Shown: piece after piece, positions 56,500 to 64,000 of the stretch
Position numbering within the stretch: the first letter of the stretch is position 1
Layout: every line of letters starts with the position of its first letter
Assembly (NCBI GenBank): GCA_946811185.2
Contig: OX328107.1
Location: 42,150,360-42,214,359, forward strand
From: Hippopus hippopus
Lineage: Eukaryota; Mollusca; Bivalvia; Cardiida; Cardiidae
Reading direction: 5' to 3'
Length of the DNA: 64,000 nt
Notes under the pieces: model-generated
The model's database searches: none
What the model was told of the DNA's origin: nothing
What the model saw: the letters and a program-made list of their open reading frames with translations, nothing else
Translations under genes and position numbers: made by a program

Positions 56500-57095
56500 T
56501 ATAAGCCGTGCACTGTGAAAAGGGGGTTTAAAGGCCCAGTAAAGGCCAAAATATCAAGGCGGGTGTCATAATACATTTAGATTTAAATGATGAAAAGTAT
56601 TGTGGAAATGACAGTCTGTTATTGTGTGGTCGGGCCATGTGTTAATCGCTGGCAGAAAAAAATAATTTCAAAATCAGGCAAAACAGTGAACAAAACACAC
56701 AGCTACCTGGCAGGTTTTAACCAACTTTTGAAATTAATTTCTCTGTCAGGAACTAACACTTGAACCGACCGTACAATGACAGACTGTCATCTTCACAATA
56801 ATTTCCATACTTTTAAATGGTACGATTTAAATTCAAATGCATTTAAACACCCGCTCTGTTTACTTTTGGGCTTTATTGTTACTTTAATGCATCTGCAAAA
56901 AGTATCGACCTGGATTGAAGCTTCTTGCTTTTGATAAATTTTCTACATGGTCAGTGACGGTTCTACCTCGGGCTTCAGCCGATTTTCAGAAAAAATGGAT
57001 TTTTATGGATCCATAATTATACGACGACTTGCCTGGAATAATGCATCACGAAGATGCATTAAATACCTTTTGGCCAGAGCACGGCTTATATCAAT
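56500..57095 (+). mobile_element. Family C copy split by a family D insertion
   Basis: The left stub 56500-56532 ends GGGGGTTTAA. The copy resumes at 56882 with TTTAATGCATCTGC and ends CCAGAGCACGGCTTA. Confidence 0.8.
56533..56881. mobile_element. Family D palindromic element, nested in family C
   Basis: Inverted arms: GACAGTCTGTTATTGTGTGG left, and CCGACCGTACAATGACAGAC right. Further out lie TTTAGATTTAAATGATGAAA and TTTAAATTCAAATGCA. TTTAA occurs at both junctions with the family C copy, suggesting a TTAA-type target. Confidence 0.78.
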
Positions 57096-57400
57096 CTGAT
57101 CTTGATATACACAGTCCACAACACTACATTAAGTTGCAGCTAGCGGGTGAAATATGCGAAAAAAATCTGACGGGGGGGGGGATAATAAGTTTCTTTTTCA
57201 GTGGAATGGAACAGAATTGTGAGAATAGGAGCGATATTTTTAATTACAATCAAATGCTGTTTTTCCTACAGTGTGTTCCAAATCGTCAAATACAAGACCA
57301 TAAAAAGACAATTGTTCTATAATTAGTTATCCAGTAGTGCGCAATACTATTATAAATTCATTTACTGCTTTCCTACACCAACAATTTGTCCGTACAATCT

Positions 57401-57613
57401 TTAGCTCTTTCACTGCCAAATATATAAACTCGATCCTTGTTGACGACATAAAGTAGGATCCACTGAGGCTCAAAAAGATTTATGACTCGTAGGCTTGACT
57501 AAACAAGCGGGCTGTATAGATCCAAGATCAGACTGTACGTTCTGTGCAGTCTGATCTTGATCTATGCAGTCCGCAAAAGTCCATGTTTTTTGCCAATGGC
57601 GCTGAAAGAGTTA
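57401..57613. mobile_element. Family B variant (CTCTTTCACTGCC ends)
   Basis: TTAGCTCTTTCACTGCC to GGCGCTGAAAGAGTTA, with a nearly perfect core. Confidence 0.78.
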
Positions 57614-57651
57614 GTAGTTATAGAGGTAGATAAGAGTCAAAGGGTCATCCT

Positions 57652-57875
57652 GAATTGATTGATTGATTGAACGGTGTTTTATGCCGCTTTCAACATTGTT
57701 TCAGTCATATCACGGCGACAGCTCACATATTCATGTTTTCCTGGGTTTTACCAGTACTAGGCTAGGGCTCTGAGGTGTCTTGCCCAAGGGTCCCGCGAAG
57801 GGCCTAGTGCGGCTCAAGCCCAGGGCCTCCAGGTTACGAGTCCCATACTTTACCACTGAGCCACGCAGGACCTCG
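57652..57875 (-). mobile_element. SINE family 2 copy
   Basis: TTGATTGATTGATTGAACGG tail to ACTGAGCCACGCAGGACC head. Confidence 0.8.
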
Positions 57876-57894
57876 ATCATCCTGGAACTACAGT

Positions 57895-58030
57895 TTGATT
57901 TATTCGGTGTTTAACGGCGTTTTCAACATTGCATCAGTCATATCATGGCAACCAGTGCACCTATCAATGATTTCTCGGTTGTTTTTTTACCAATATCCGG
58001 AAAACATTCTTTCTGGGCCACCGGCAGCTT
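57895..58030 (-). mobile_element. SINE family 1, 3' part
   Basis: GTGTTTAACGGCGTTTTCAA through GGCCACCGGCAGC. Confidence 0.65.
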
Positions 58031-58037
58031 TCCCCTA

Positions 58038-58211
58038 TTAGCCCTTTTCCAAAATTTTAGACTTGTCCAAATTGAAAGTATTTTGAATGCAAACACTTTG
58101 GGAAAAGGAGAGAATTCTGGTTACCAGCATTTTCTCCTTTTCCTACAGTGTTTACAGAAGGCTTTTTTCCCCAATGTCGTTTAAACTTGGGAATATGTGA
58201 TAAAAGGTTAA
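58038..58211 (-). mobile_element. Family A copy, internally shortened
   Basis: TAGCCCTTTTCCAAAATTTT to AAAAGGTTAA. The 3'-flank middle is missing. Confidence 0.7.
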
Positions 58212-58485
58212 GTCGGTAACGTACAGGGCTTGAAACTTGACAGTCGAAGGCTCAGTTCCCAATTCGGCCAAATTCTTCACGATGATAGCCTATGCGACAG
58301 GATTCATTCCTCTCTCACGGCTGAACATTGTTTAGACGACGTTTTTGAGAGAGAACAGACAATGGCCTGGAAAAAAATGTGCGAATTATTTTATAAAAGA
58401 TACTCAAGGAAAGCATGGATAGGTGCAATGGCTACCGAAATATAACTGAAATAACATTGAAAGCGGTGTTAAGCACCATAAGTTA
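58212..58485 (+). mobile_element. SINE family 1 copy
   Basis: AGTCGGTAACGTACAGGGCT head remnant, GACAGGATTCATTCCTCTCT body, AGCGGTGTTAAGCACC tail. Confidence 0.75.
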
Positions 58486-58529
58486 CAAGGAAAAACTCAC
58501 TGTCATCCATTTTACTTGAGATTATCAAG

Positions 58530-58770
58530 TTTGAATGATTGGTCGAGTGATTTGTATTTTATGTCGTTTTCAACAATATTTCAGTCATACCACGGCAATA
58601 GCTCGCTTATTCATGCATATCCTGGGTTTCACCGATTTTAGGCAAGAGCTCTGTGTACAGCGTCTTGCCCGAGGACGTTCCCATGAAAATCCCAGTGCTT
58701 CCACGGTGATTCGAACCCGGGGCCTTTGGGTTACGAGTCCTATAATTTACCACTGAGCCACGCAGGACCC
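58530..58770 (-). mobile_element. SINE family 2 copy
   Basis: Same order; head CCACTGAGCCACGCAGGACC with GATTCGAACCCGGGGCC. Confidence 0.8.
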
Positions 58771-58913
58771 TGTACCAAGTTTTAAGCCCGCTGAATTTTC
58801 ACATGAAAGAACTCCTGGAAAATCTCAAATAATCTTTGAAGCATGGATAGGTGCACTGTCGCCTCAGTATGAGTGAATTTCTGTACAAACTGTCATTTAG
58901 AAATTAATATAAG

Positions 58914-59172
58914 AGTCATGCTGTAGCAAAAGGCAGCTTAATGCATCTGCATGATGCATTGTACCAAGCGAGTCATCCCATAATTACGGACCCATAAAAT
59001 CCATTTGGTCTAATAACCGACTCAGTCATGAGGTAGACTGTTCCTTTGACATACAGAAAATTGGTTAATAGCAAATTTTCGACCCAGGTCAGCCTTCGCA
59101 GTCCACGCAGATTGACCTGGGTCGATACTATTTTAAGGTGTATTAAACCCTTTTTCATAGAGCATGGCGCAT
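58914..59172 (-). mobile_element. Family C copy
   Basis: AGTCATGCTGTAGCAAAAGG to CATAGAGCATGGCGCAT. Confidence 0.8.
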
Positions 59173-59321
59173 AATCATAGTGCACACTATATTTTTACAA
59201 AAGTCTAATCGCCGACGAGTTGTGTCACTCTCGTTTAATCACTAGGTACAATCATGTACATATTAAAACTCTTTTTTTTTTAAGGGGGGGGGGGAGTAAA
59301 GCCAACAAATATTAACAATTT

Positions 59322-59407
59322 CACTGCTAATGAAAATTTGAACAGCTTTTGCGGACCGCGTAGATCAATATCAGAATGCACATCTACGATCTACATCGCC
59401 CGTTTTC
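59322..59407. mobile_element. Family B variant fragment cut by family E
   Basis: TTTCACTGCTAATG flank and TTTTGCGGACCGCGTAGATC core remains. Confidence 0.55.
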
Positions 59408-59409
59408 TA

Positions 59410-59640
59410 CGGAATACCGTTAGAGCCATCGCCTATGAATTTGTTAATTTTAAACGCGATGCTCCATAGTACGATGGTGATAACGCGATAGTACAATGAT
59501 GATAGTGCGATATAATATCGTGTTTTCATCATCGAACTATCGCTTTATCGTCATCGTGATTTCGCGTTATCACCATCGTACTATCGAGCATCGCGTTTAA
59601 AATAAACAAATTCATAGGCGATGGCCCTAACGGTATTCCG
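59410..59640. mobile_element. Family E 231-bp inverted-repeat element, TA target
   Basis: CGGAATACCGTTAGAGCCAT on the left is mirrored by ATGGCCCTAACGGTATTCCG on the right, and TA flanks both. The arms run about 95 bp and include ATCGCCTATGAATTTGTT. It lies within a family B remnant. Confidence 0.85.
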
Positions 59641-59942
59641 TAGTTTTCTCATCCTAAACTGACCAAATACTCGTCATTTGCAGCGTAAATATAGATTTTT
59701 TTTTTTAAGGAAAAAATATATGGCACATGTACATGTACCTTGAAAAAAAAAAATCGAAATTTTTCAGTTGTGAGAGACAAAAGTTCAATATAACATCAAA
59801 TAGCATCATCATTAATTGATGACCGATAGTGAACACGCACGTGCTTTACTCGAGTCCAGGGTGAATCTTTTTAAACGTGAGGCCCGGTCGTAGGTATCTT
59901 CCAAAACACCTGGATTATTTTGTACATAGAATCATTTGTGGC

Positions 59943-60152
59943 TGATTGATTGATTGATTGAATGGTATTTTACGCCACTTTCAACATCATATAAATCATA
60001 TTATAAATCATATTACGGCGACAGCTTACATATTCATGTATTTCCTGGGTTTCACCAAACTGTGCCAGGAAGTACATGAGTATCTGAGATGTCGCCGTGA
60101 TGTGAATGAAATATGTTAAAAGTGGCGTAAAACACCATTCAATCAACCAATC
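59943..60152. mobile_element. Inverted dimer of SINE family 2 tails
   Basis: A minus tail (GATTGAATGGTATTTTACGC) faces a plus tail (GGCGTAAAACACCATTCAAT), with no tRNA head. Confidence 0.72.
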
Positions 60153-60176
60153 AGTGGTACTGTACCGTGCTAATAA

Positions 60177-60386
60177 TTAGATATTAGAAAATGGAGCTTT
60201 TGAAAACAACGAAGAAAGAGGAGAAAACGCTGGTTACCAGCATTTTCCTACCTTTCCCCTCCACAATGTTTCCTACCATATCAAAGGTTAATTCCACCAT
60301 TTGAGCCAAAGTGAATTGTCATCTGCAAATGCATTCAATATAGACCAGTCTAAATTTAGGCGAGCCTAAAATGTTGTACCCTCGCA
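60177..60386 (+). mobile_element. Family A copy
   Basis: Hairpin AACGCTGGTTACCAGCATT and the GTCATCTGCAAATGC flank; termini lost. Confidence 0.65.
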
Positions 60387-60528
60387 ACGAATTAAACGCA
60401 CACCTGAAGGGCCTCAAACTGCCTTCAATAAATAGAACCATAATTTTTAGTTCCGACTTTTCATTCTCTGTTTATTCTTATTCACTAGAGAGCAGACTCC
60501 TCTTGAAGACGAAATATTATCACTTGTC

Positions 60529-60586
60529 ATGGATTACATGTATTTTGTAGTGCTGATCGTCCCTGGTTTGATTGGATTATCAGCGG
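60529..60586 (+). CDS. Signal-peptide first exon, copy 1 (alternative first exon)
   Basis: ATG and 19 codons encode MDYMYFVVLIVPGLIGLSA plus one base of Gly, then the donor GCGG|GTAAAT. The hydrophobic stretch is a plausible secretion signal. The same exon recurs 237 bp downstream with three substitutions in the core. Either copy splices in phase to 61375. Confidence 0.5.
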
Positions 60587-60601
60587 GTAAATCGATCTCA
60601 A

Positions 60602-60723
60602 TTAACTCTTTGCCAAATAACGCGTGTTTTAATACTAACAAAGAAAGCTTTTGAGAACATCGTGGGAGAAGGAAAAAATGCTGGTAACCATCATTTTTCC
60701 CTTTTCCCAAAATGTCTTTTCCA
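60602..60723 (+). mobile_element. Family A copy cut by the first-exon duplication
   Basis: It begins TTAACTCTTTGCCAAATAAC and stops at CAAAATGTCTTTTCCACC, where the second exon unit starts. Confidence 0.75.
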
Positions 60724-60765
60724 CCATAGAGCAGGCTTCCTTGAAGACGCAATACTATCACTGTC

Positions 60766-60823
60766 ATGGACTACATGTATTTCGTAGTGCTGATCATCGC
60801 TGATCTGATTGGATTATCAGCGG
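60766..60823 (+). CDS. Signal-peptide first exon, copy 2
   Basis: This encodes MDYMYFVVLIIADLIGLSA plus a split Gly, with the same GCGG|GTAAAT donor. The 40 bp upstream (GAGCAGGCTTCCTTGAAGAC and following) also match copy 1, so leader and perhaps promoter are duplicated too. Confidence 0.52.
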
Positions 60824-60840
60824 GTAAATCGATTACAAGA

Positions 60841-61065
60841 TCTCTCTGCTATACAATACGTGTTTGAAAAACTGAGGAGAGAGGCTATTGAAAACATCGT
60901 GGGAAAAGGAGAAAATGCTGATAACCAGCATTTTCTCCTTTTTCCACAATGTTTTCTTCTCTTTCAAAGATTACTCTCATCATTTTCAGAGCCGAATTTC
61001 ACTTGTATTCAAATTCTTTCAATATTGATTCGTCTATTTTGAAATTCTGTCGTTTTTTGAATCGA
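60841..61065 (+). mobile_element. Family A copy after first-exon copy 2
   Basis: It sits at the same distance after its exon as the previous copy does, so it predates the duplication. Confidence 0.75.
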
Positions 61066-61130
61066 TTAAAATACATGTACATACCCTCTCTCTCATGGGT
61101 GGGGCATACTTATCAGATCTTGACGTATAG

Positions 61131-61352
61131 TTTGAACCACGCTCTGTAAAAGAGTTTGCGCAGGCTGACCTTGGCCGAATCTTTTTGCTATTAGTCAACT
61201 TTCTGCACGTCCAAGGACCAGTTTATCTCATGATTCAGTTGGTTATTAGACAAAAATGACATTATAATTCCATGACCATGTAATGACTTGCTTGGAATAA
61301 TGCATTACAGAGATGCATTAGGCCCCCTTTTGCCAGAGCATGGCTCATTTAT
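61131..61352 (+). mobile_element. Family C copy, internal deletion
   Basis: CCACGCTCTGTAAAAGAG is joined directly to TTTGCGCAGGCTGACC. It ends about 22 bp before the secreted-protein exon at 61375. Confidence 0.78.
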
Positions 61353-61374
61353 ATTAATCAAGTTACCTTCACAG

Positions 61375-61471
61375 GAAATTCGGAAGTGGTATGGGTCGAG
61401 GCGTCTAACGAGGAAGTGTATCTACGTGCTTTTGACAACAGGTTGAGAGGGCCGGCGTTGCTGGAATTACG
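61375..61471 (+). CDS. Second exon of unidentified secreted protein
   Basis: The acceptor TTACCTTCACAG completes the split Gly, and the frame continues NSEVVWVEASNEEVYLRAFD then NRLRGPALLELR to a TACG|GTATTG donor in phase 2. I do not recognise the family. The rest of the gene must lie further right; no confident third exon is visible up to 64000. Confidence 0.45.
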
Positions 61472-61539
61472 GTATTGTAAAAGTTTCTATCAAACATTCC
61501 TAAAATTATCCTATAGAGTGGTGAGCAACGGCTGATTTT

Positions 61540-61660
61540 TTTTTGCGGACACTGTTGACCAAAATCAAGCGGTGCAAAACTTAAAGACGATCGCTACAGT
61601 TTCACCATTTTTTCAAAACATTCAGAATTTCATGAAACTTTGTTTGGTGATAGTTTATTA
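61540..61660. mobile_element. Possible decayed family B
   Basis: TTTGCGGACACTGTTGACCA and TTTCATGAAACTTTG resemble the family B core edge and flank. Confidence 0.35.
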
Positions 61661-62289
61661 TCTGATCTACAAAAGTAGGAGATAAAAAGAGGGGGTCACC
61701 AGCTTTGGGAAAATTCTATGAATACTTCTTTTAGTACACCCTGCATTGCGGCAGTTCAGGATGAAATTTCACCTATGAAAACTAAGTCTATGTACATTTT
61801 TTTTTTTTTATGACAACAATTATAAGCAAATTTTATGTTATTGTATTGGTGAAACATCAAATTTAATGACAAAAAAATAATTAAGAGTATACTGAGTATC
61901 GACATTTAAAAAAAAAAGCCTTAACTTATGGCTAAAACACCTTTATTTTGGAAAAAACCAGAAAAACCAAAGAGTATTTTTTAAAGGTTTTTTTTTTTAA
62001 TGTTCTAACATTCAGATTTTTCTTATTTTTTTCTATAAATAATATTCAGGTACTAAACTAAAAGAATCAATCTTAAAACAAATAGGTCACCTGCCTTATT
62101 TTTTAAGAAAATACATTTTAAGTTTATGGCTGGGGCACTAACTAATGAGTAAATGTAGGGTTTGTCAAAGACAAAATATGAAGTAAATTATCTCAATTTT
62201 TACAATAATACAACAATATTTATAAGAATCAAGTTTTTTGGTCATAATAAACCAATTCATAGCATATAACTGTAATACTGATGTTAGCA
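61661..62289. other. AT-rich, unassigned
   Basis: Long A and T runs; no exon with a phase matching 61471 is convincing. Confidence 0.4.
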
Positions 62290-62530
62290 TTTAGCCCATT
62301 TCCAAACGACTAATTTTAGTTTCTTCTAAATTTGACGTGTTTGCAGACGCTAAACCAAAACCTGGTAGGCCTATTCATGTATCACAGTTCTTTGATGGGT
62401 CAGAAATCATTGTGCGAAAAGGAGAAATCAGTCGTTAGGTGCAATTTCTCCTTTTGACACCAATGTTTTCTAATGTTGTCTGCTGCAGACTCATCAAGCT
62501 AAGGGACAACCTGGTAAAGGAGAAAGGGTT
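62290..62530 (-). mobile_element. Family A copy, divergent
   Basis: The outer arm motif AAAAGGAGAAAT/ATTTCTCCTTTT is kept but the centre is GTCGTTAGG rather than the usual loop. Confidence 0.55.
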
Positions 62531-62566
62531 ATGTACAGCCCCTCGTTTTCTGCAAGTCTTTACCAA

Positions 62567-62615
62567 GTGACATAATTTTGGACTAGACCAAACTGAAAGT
62601 ATCTGCATCTGAAAG
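62567..62615 (-). mobile_element. Family A 3'-flank fragment
   Basis: TCTTTACCAAGTGACATAAT and CCAAACTGAAAGTATCTGCA only. Confidence 0.55.
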
Positions 62616-63117
62616 GATGTTTTAGCTCGACGATACGTCAGCCAGATATACCGCTAGTAGTAGCATCTGTGTTCATATTTCCGTTGTTAGGTGACGTAGT
62701 TAGGTGATTCACTTTGACTTTCAGTCCGATCTTTTGAAAGCGTAATTTTGGATTCTTGCCTCGCATATAATTATTTGGCTTGATTCAAATACTTTTTTCT
62801 TCATTTTGCTGAAATGAAACGACCCGTTTTAGTTCTTGGTTGATCCATTCTGCACACATTGACAACGGTGGCAAGATCAATTGTGTTAGGTGCTCACCGT
62901 TTTTCGAGTAAAAGATGAGCGTGATAGTTACACGAAGCGTGAAAATGGAAACTGTCGCGAATGTCGTTACACTCTCTGGTCTTCGACCTAGATCTACCTT
63001 GTCTTTAAAACTGTTTGGTATACAAAACATTCCGCGCAAACGAATCTTGAAATTGTGCCATAGGTCTACCGAAAATGTCACGGCTTAGATCGAATAGCAT
63101 TGTTATTTCATTCATTC
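62616..63117. other. Unassigned, balanced base composition
   Basis: A 98-codon minus-strand frame (63081-62785) spans a less AT-rich stretch, but no motif or splice signal supports it. Confidence 0.3.
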
Positions 63118-63482
63118 GTTACTAGGCAATATAATTTTTGACTTGTCAAAACTGATACCATAAAACTTTAAAACGAGAAATCAATACCCCTTAAATGACG
63201 GATTTTTTCTTTGAAAGGGTAGATATAGATCTGGTAAAGATTCGAGGGAAAGGAGAAAATGTTGTTTATTTTCTTCTTTTCCCCCTATGCTTTCAAATCC
63301 CACTTTGCCTAAAGGCCGTTAAAACAAGGGATTGTTTGGTAAAGGGTTAAAAATTAACTCATTACCTCCAGCAGACGACTTTTTCGGCTTGCGGCCGACT
63401 ACTCTTGAAAATATCGTGGTAGAAGGAGAAATTGCTGGAATTGAGCGATTCTTCTTTTTGTCTTAATTTCTTCAAGTCTCAT
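63118..63482 (-). mobile_element. Two family A copies at the right end
   Basis: 63118-63350 ends in GGTAAAGGGTTAA; a decayed second unit follows from TTAACTCATTACC at 63355. Confidence 0.65.
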
Positions 63483-64000
63483 ACATTAATGAATAATAGC
63501 GAGACCCTTGCCTGCAACTTTTTTTAGCGACCCAGAAACAATGTGAAACCGAGTACCGATCCAGTTTACTTCCCTTTGAGTGTTTTGAAAAAGTTTTGGA
63601 GGCGCGAAATGTTCCGACGTCATGTACATTGTTCGTCTGCTGTCTTTCTATCACTTTCAACTATGGTTTGTTACTTTCTTTTGTTTCCGTTTTACTTCAT
63701 TTTTATGTTCATTTGAGTTGGGAAAAAACGATTATGAGAATGAGCTATTTCTGATCAGATTTAGATCTAGATCCAGGTATACAATCATAAGTTTGTAAAT
63801 TAGCAAAGTCAAGATGGCGTTTTCGGCCTCAAGATTTCGACTGCCTGTCAACAACGGACTCTAGAAACGTAAATGTTTTTCAAACTGAATCAGAATTGGA
63901 TAACAGTTTTCAAATATGTCTGTATAGATCTATTTAAACCATTAAAGAAAACTAACACTTAATCAAATTTCCTTACCATGTTTTAGGCTACAGTAGCCTG
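63483..64000. other. Unassigned right edge
   Basis: AAGATGGCG at 63811 begins a 16-codon frame (MAFSASRFRLPVNNGL) in a good start context, ending in TAG with no clear donor. Confidence 0.3.

Larger units (their letters stand above)
60487..61065 (+). repeat. 237-bp tandem duplication carrying a first exon
   Basis: Unit 1 from about 60490 and unit 2 from about 60727 contain GAGCAGxCTxC leader sequence, the signal-peptide exon, the donor and the start of a family A element. Confidence 0.75.

Noticed and set aside
62785..63081. 98-codon minus-strand frame
   Set aside because: No recognised motif, no splice sites, no repeat match; likely chance.
63811..63861. MAFSASRFRLPVNNGL frame with a good start context
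   Set aside because: Ends in TAG after 16 codons with no clear donor before it; insufficient as an exon.

Overview
The window is animal nuclear DNA and looks like a bivalve mollusc, possibly a heterodont clam. It has spliced genes with GT..AG introns, AT-rich intergenic sequence, tRNA-headed SINEs ending in the Meta-like tail common in bivalves, a mariner element and a very high density of short palindromic elements. The bivalve call is inference from repeat style and gene content. There is no operon, CRISPR, rRNA or genuine tRNA gene.

Three cellular genes can be read on the + strand, and a fourth starts near the right end. (1) 29323-37457 is a three-exon NNP/NRT2-type nitrate/nitrite transporter of 521 aa, with both nitrate signature motifs and both conserved membrane arginines. 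(2) 44515-45504 is a single-exon YbaK/ProX (PRORSD1-like) prolyl-tRNA deacylase frame, broken by one in-frame TAA. (3) 50564-55132 is a four-exon FANCE orthologue of 500 aa, part of the Fanconi anaemia core complex. All its exon phases fit. (4) 60529-61471 holds two tandem copies of a signal-peptide first exon followed by one exon of an unidentified secreted protein. These genes show no sign of working together. What they share is surroundings packed with the same mobile elements.

Mobile DNA dominates. Family A is a unit of about 230 bp with a core palindrome of two 33-bp arms. It occurs about 60 times, counting fragments. Family B is a unit of about 210 bp with a GATCAGACTGCAC core palindrome and about 20 copies, including variants with CTCTTTCAG or CGCTTCAAG ends. 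Both end in TTAACYCTT-like termini and sit at TTAA. Neighbouring copies often share one TTAA, giving head-to-tail trains such as 45.5-47.4 kb. Family C is a unit of about 250 bp with GAGCCATGCTCTG ends and about 17 copies. Six smaller inverted-repeat families (called D, E, F, G, I and J here), a mariner (6693-8020), a decayed LINE reverse transcriptase (16110-16465), three SINE families, a 1.6-kb internally repeated element (33251-34882), minisatellites and microsatellites fill most of the rest.

Layout: 0-29 kb, repeats with no recognised host gene; 29-37.5 kb, nitrate transporter with introns full of elements; 38-44 kb, repeats; 44.5-45.5 kb, deacylase relic; 45.5-50.3 kb, family A train and sparse DNA; 50.5-55.1 kb, FANCE; 55-60 kb, nested elements and SINEs; 60.5-61.5 kb, secreted-protein exons; 61.5-64 kb, mostly unassigned. 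Repeat borders were set by eye and may be off by 5-20 bp. Minor frames overlapping repeats are not reported as genes.
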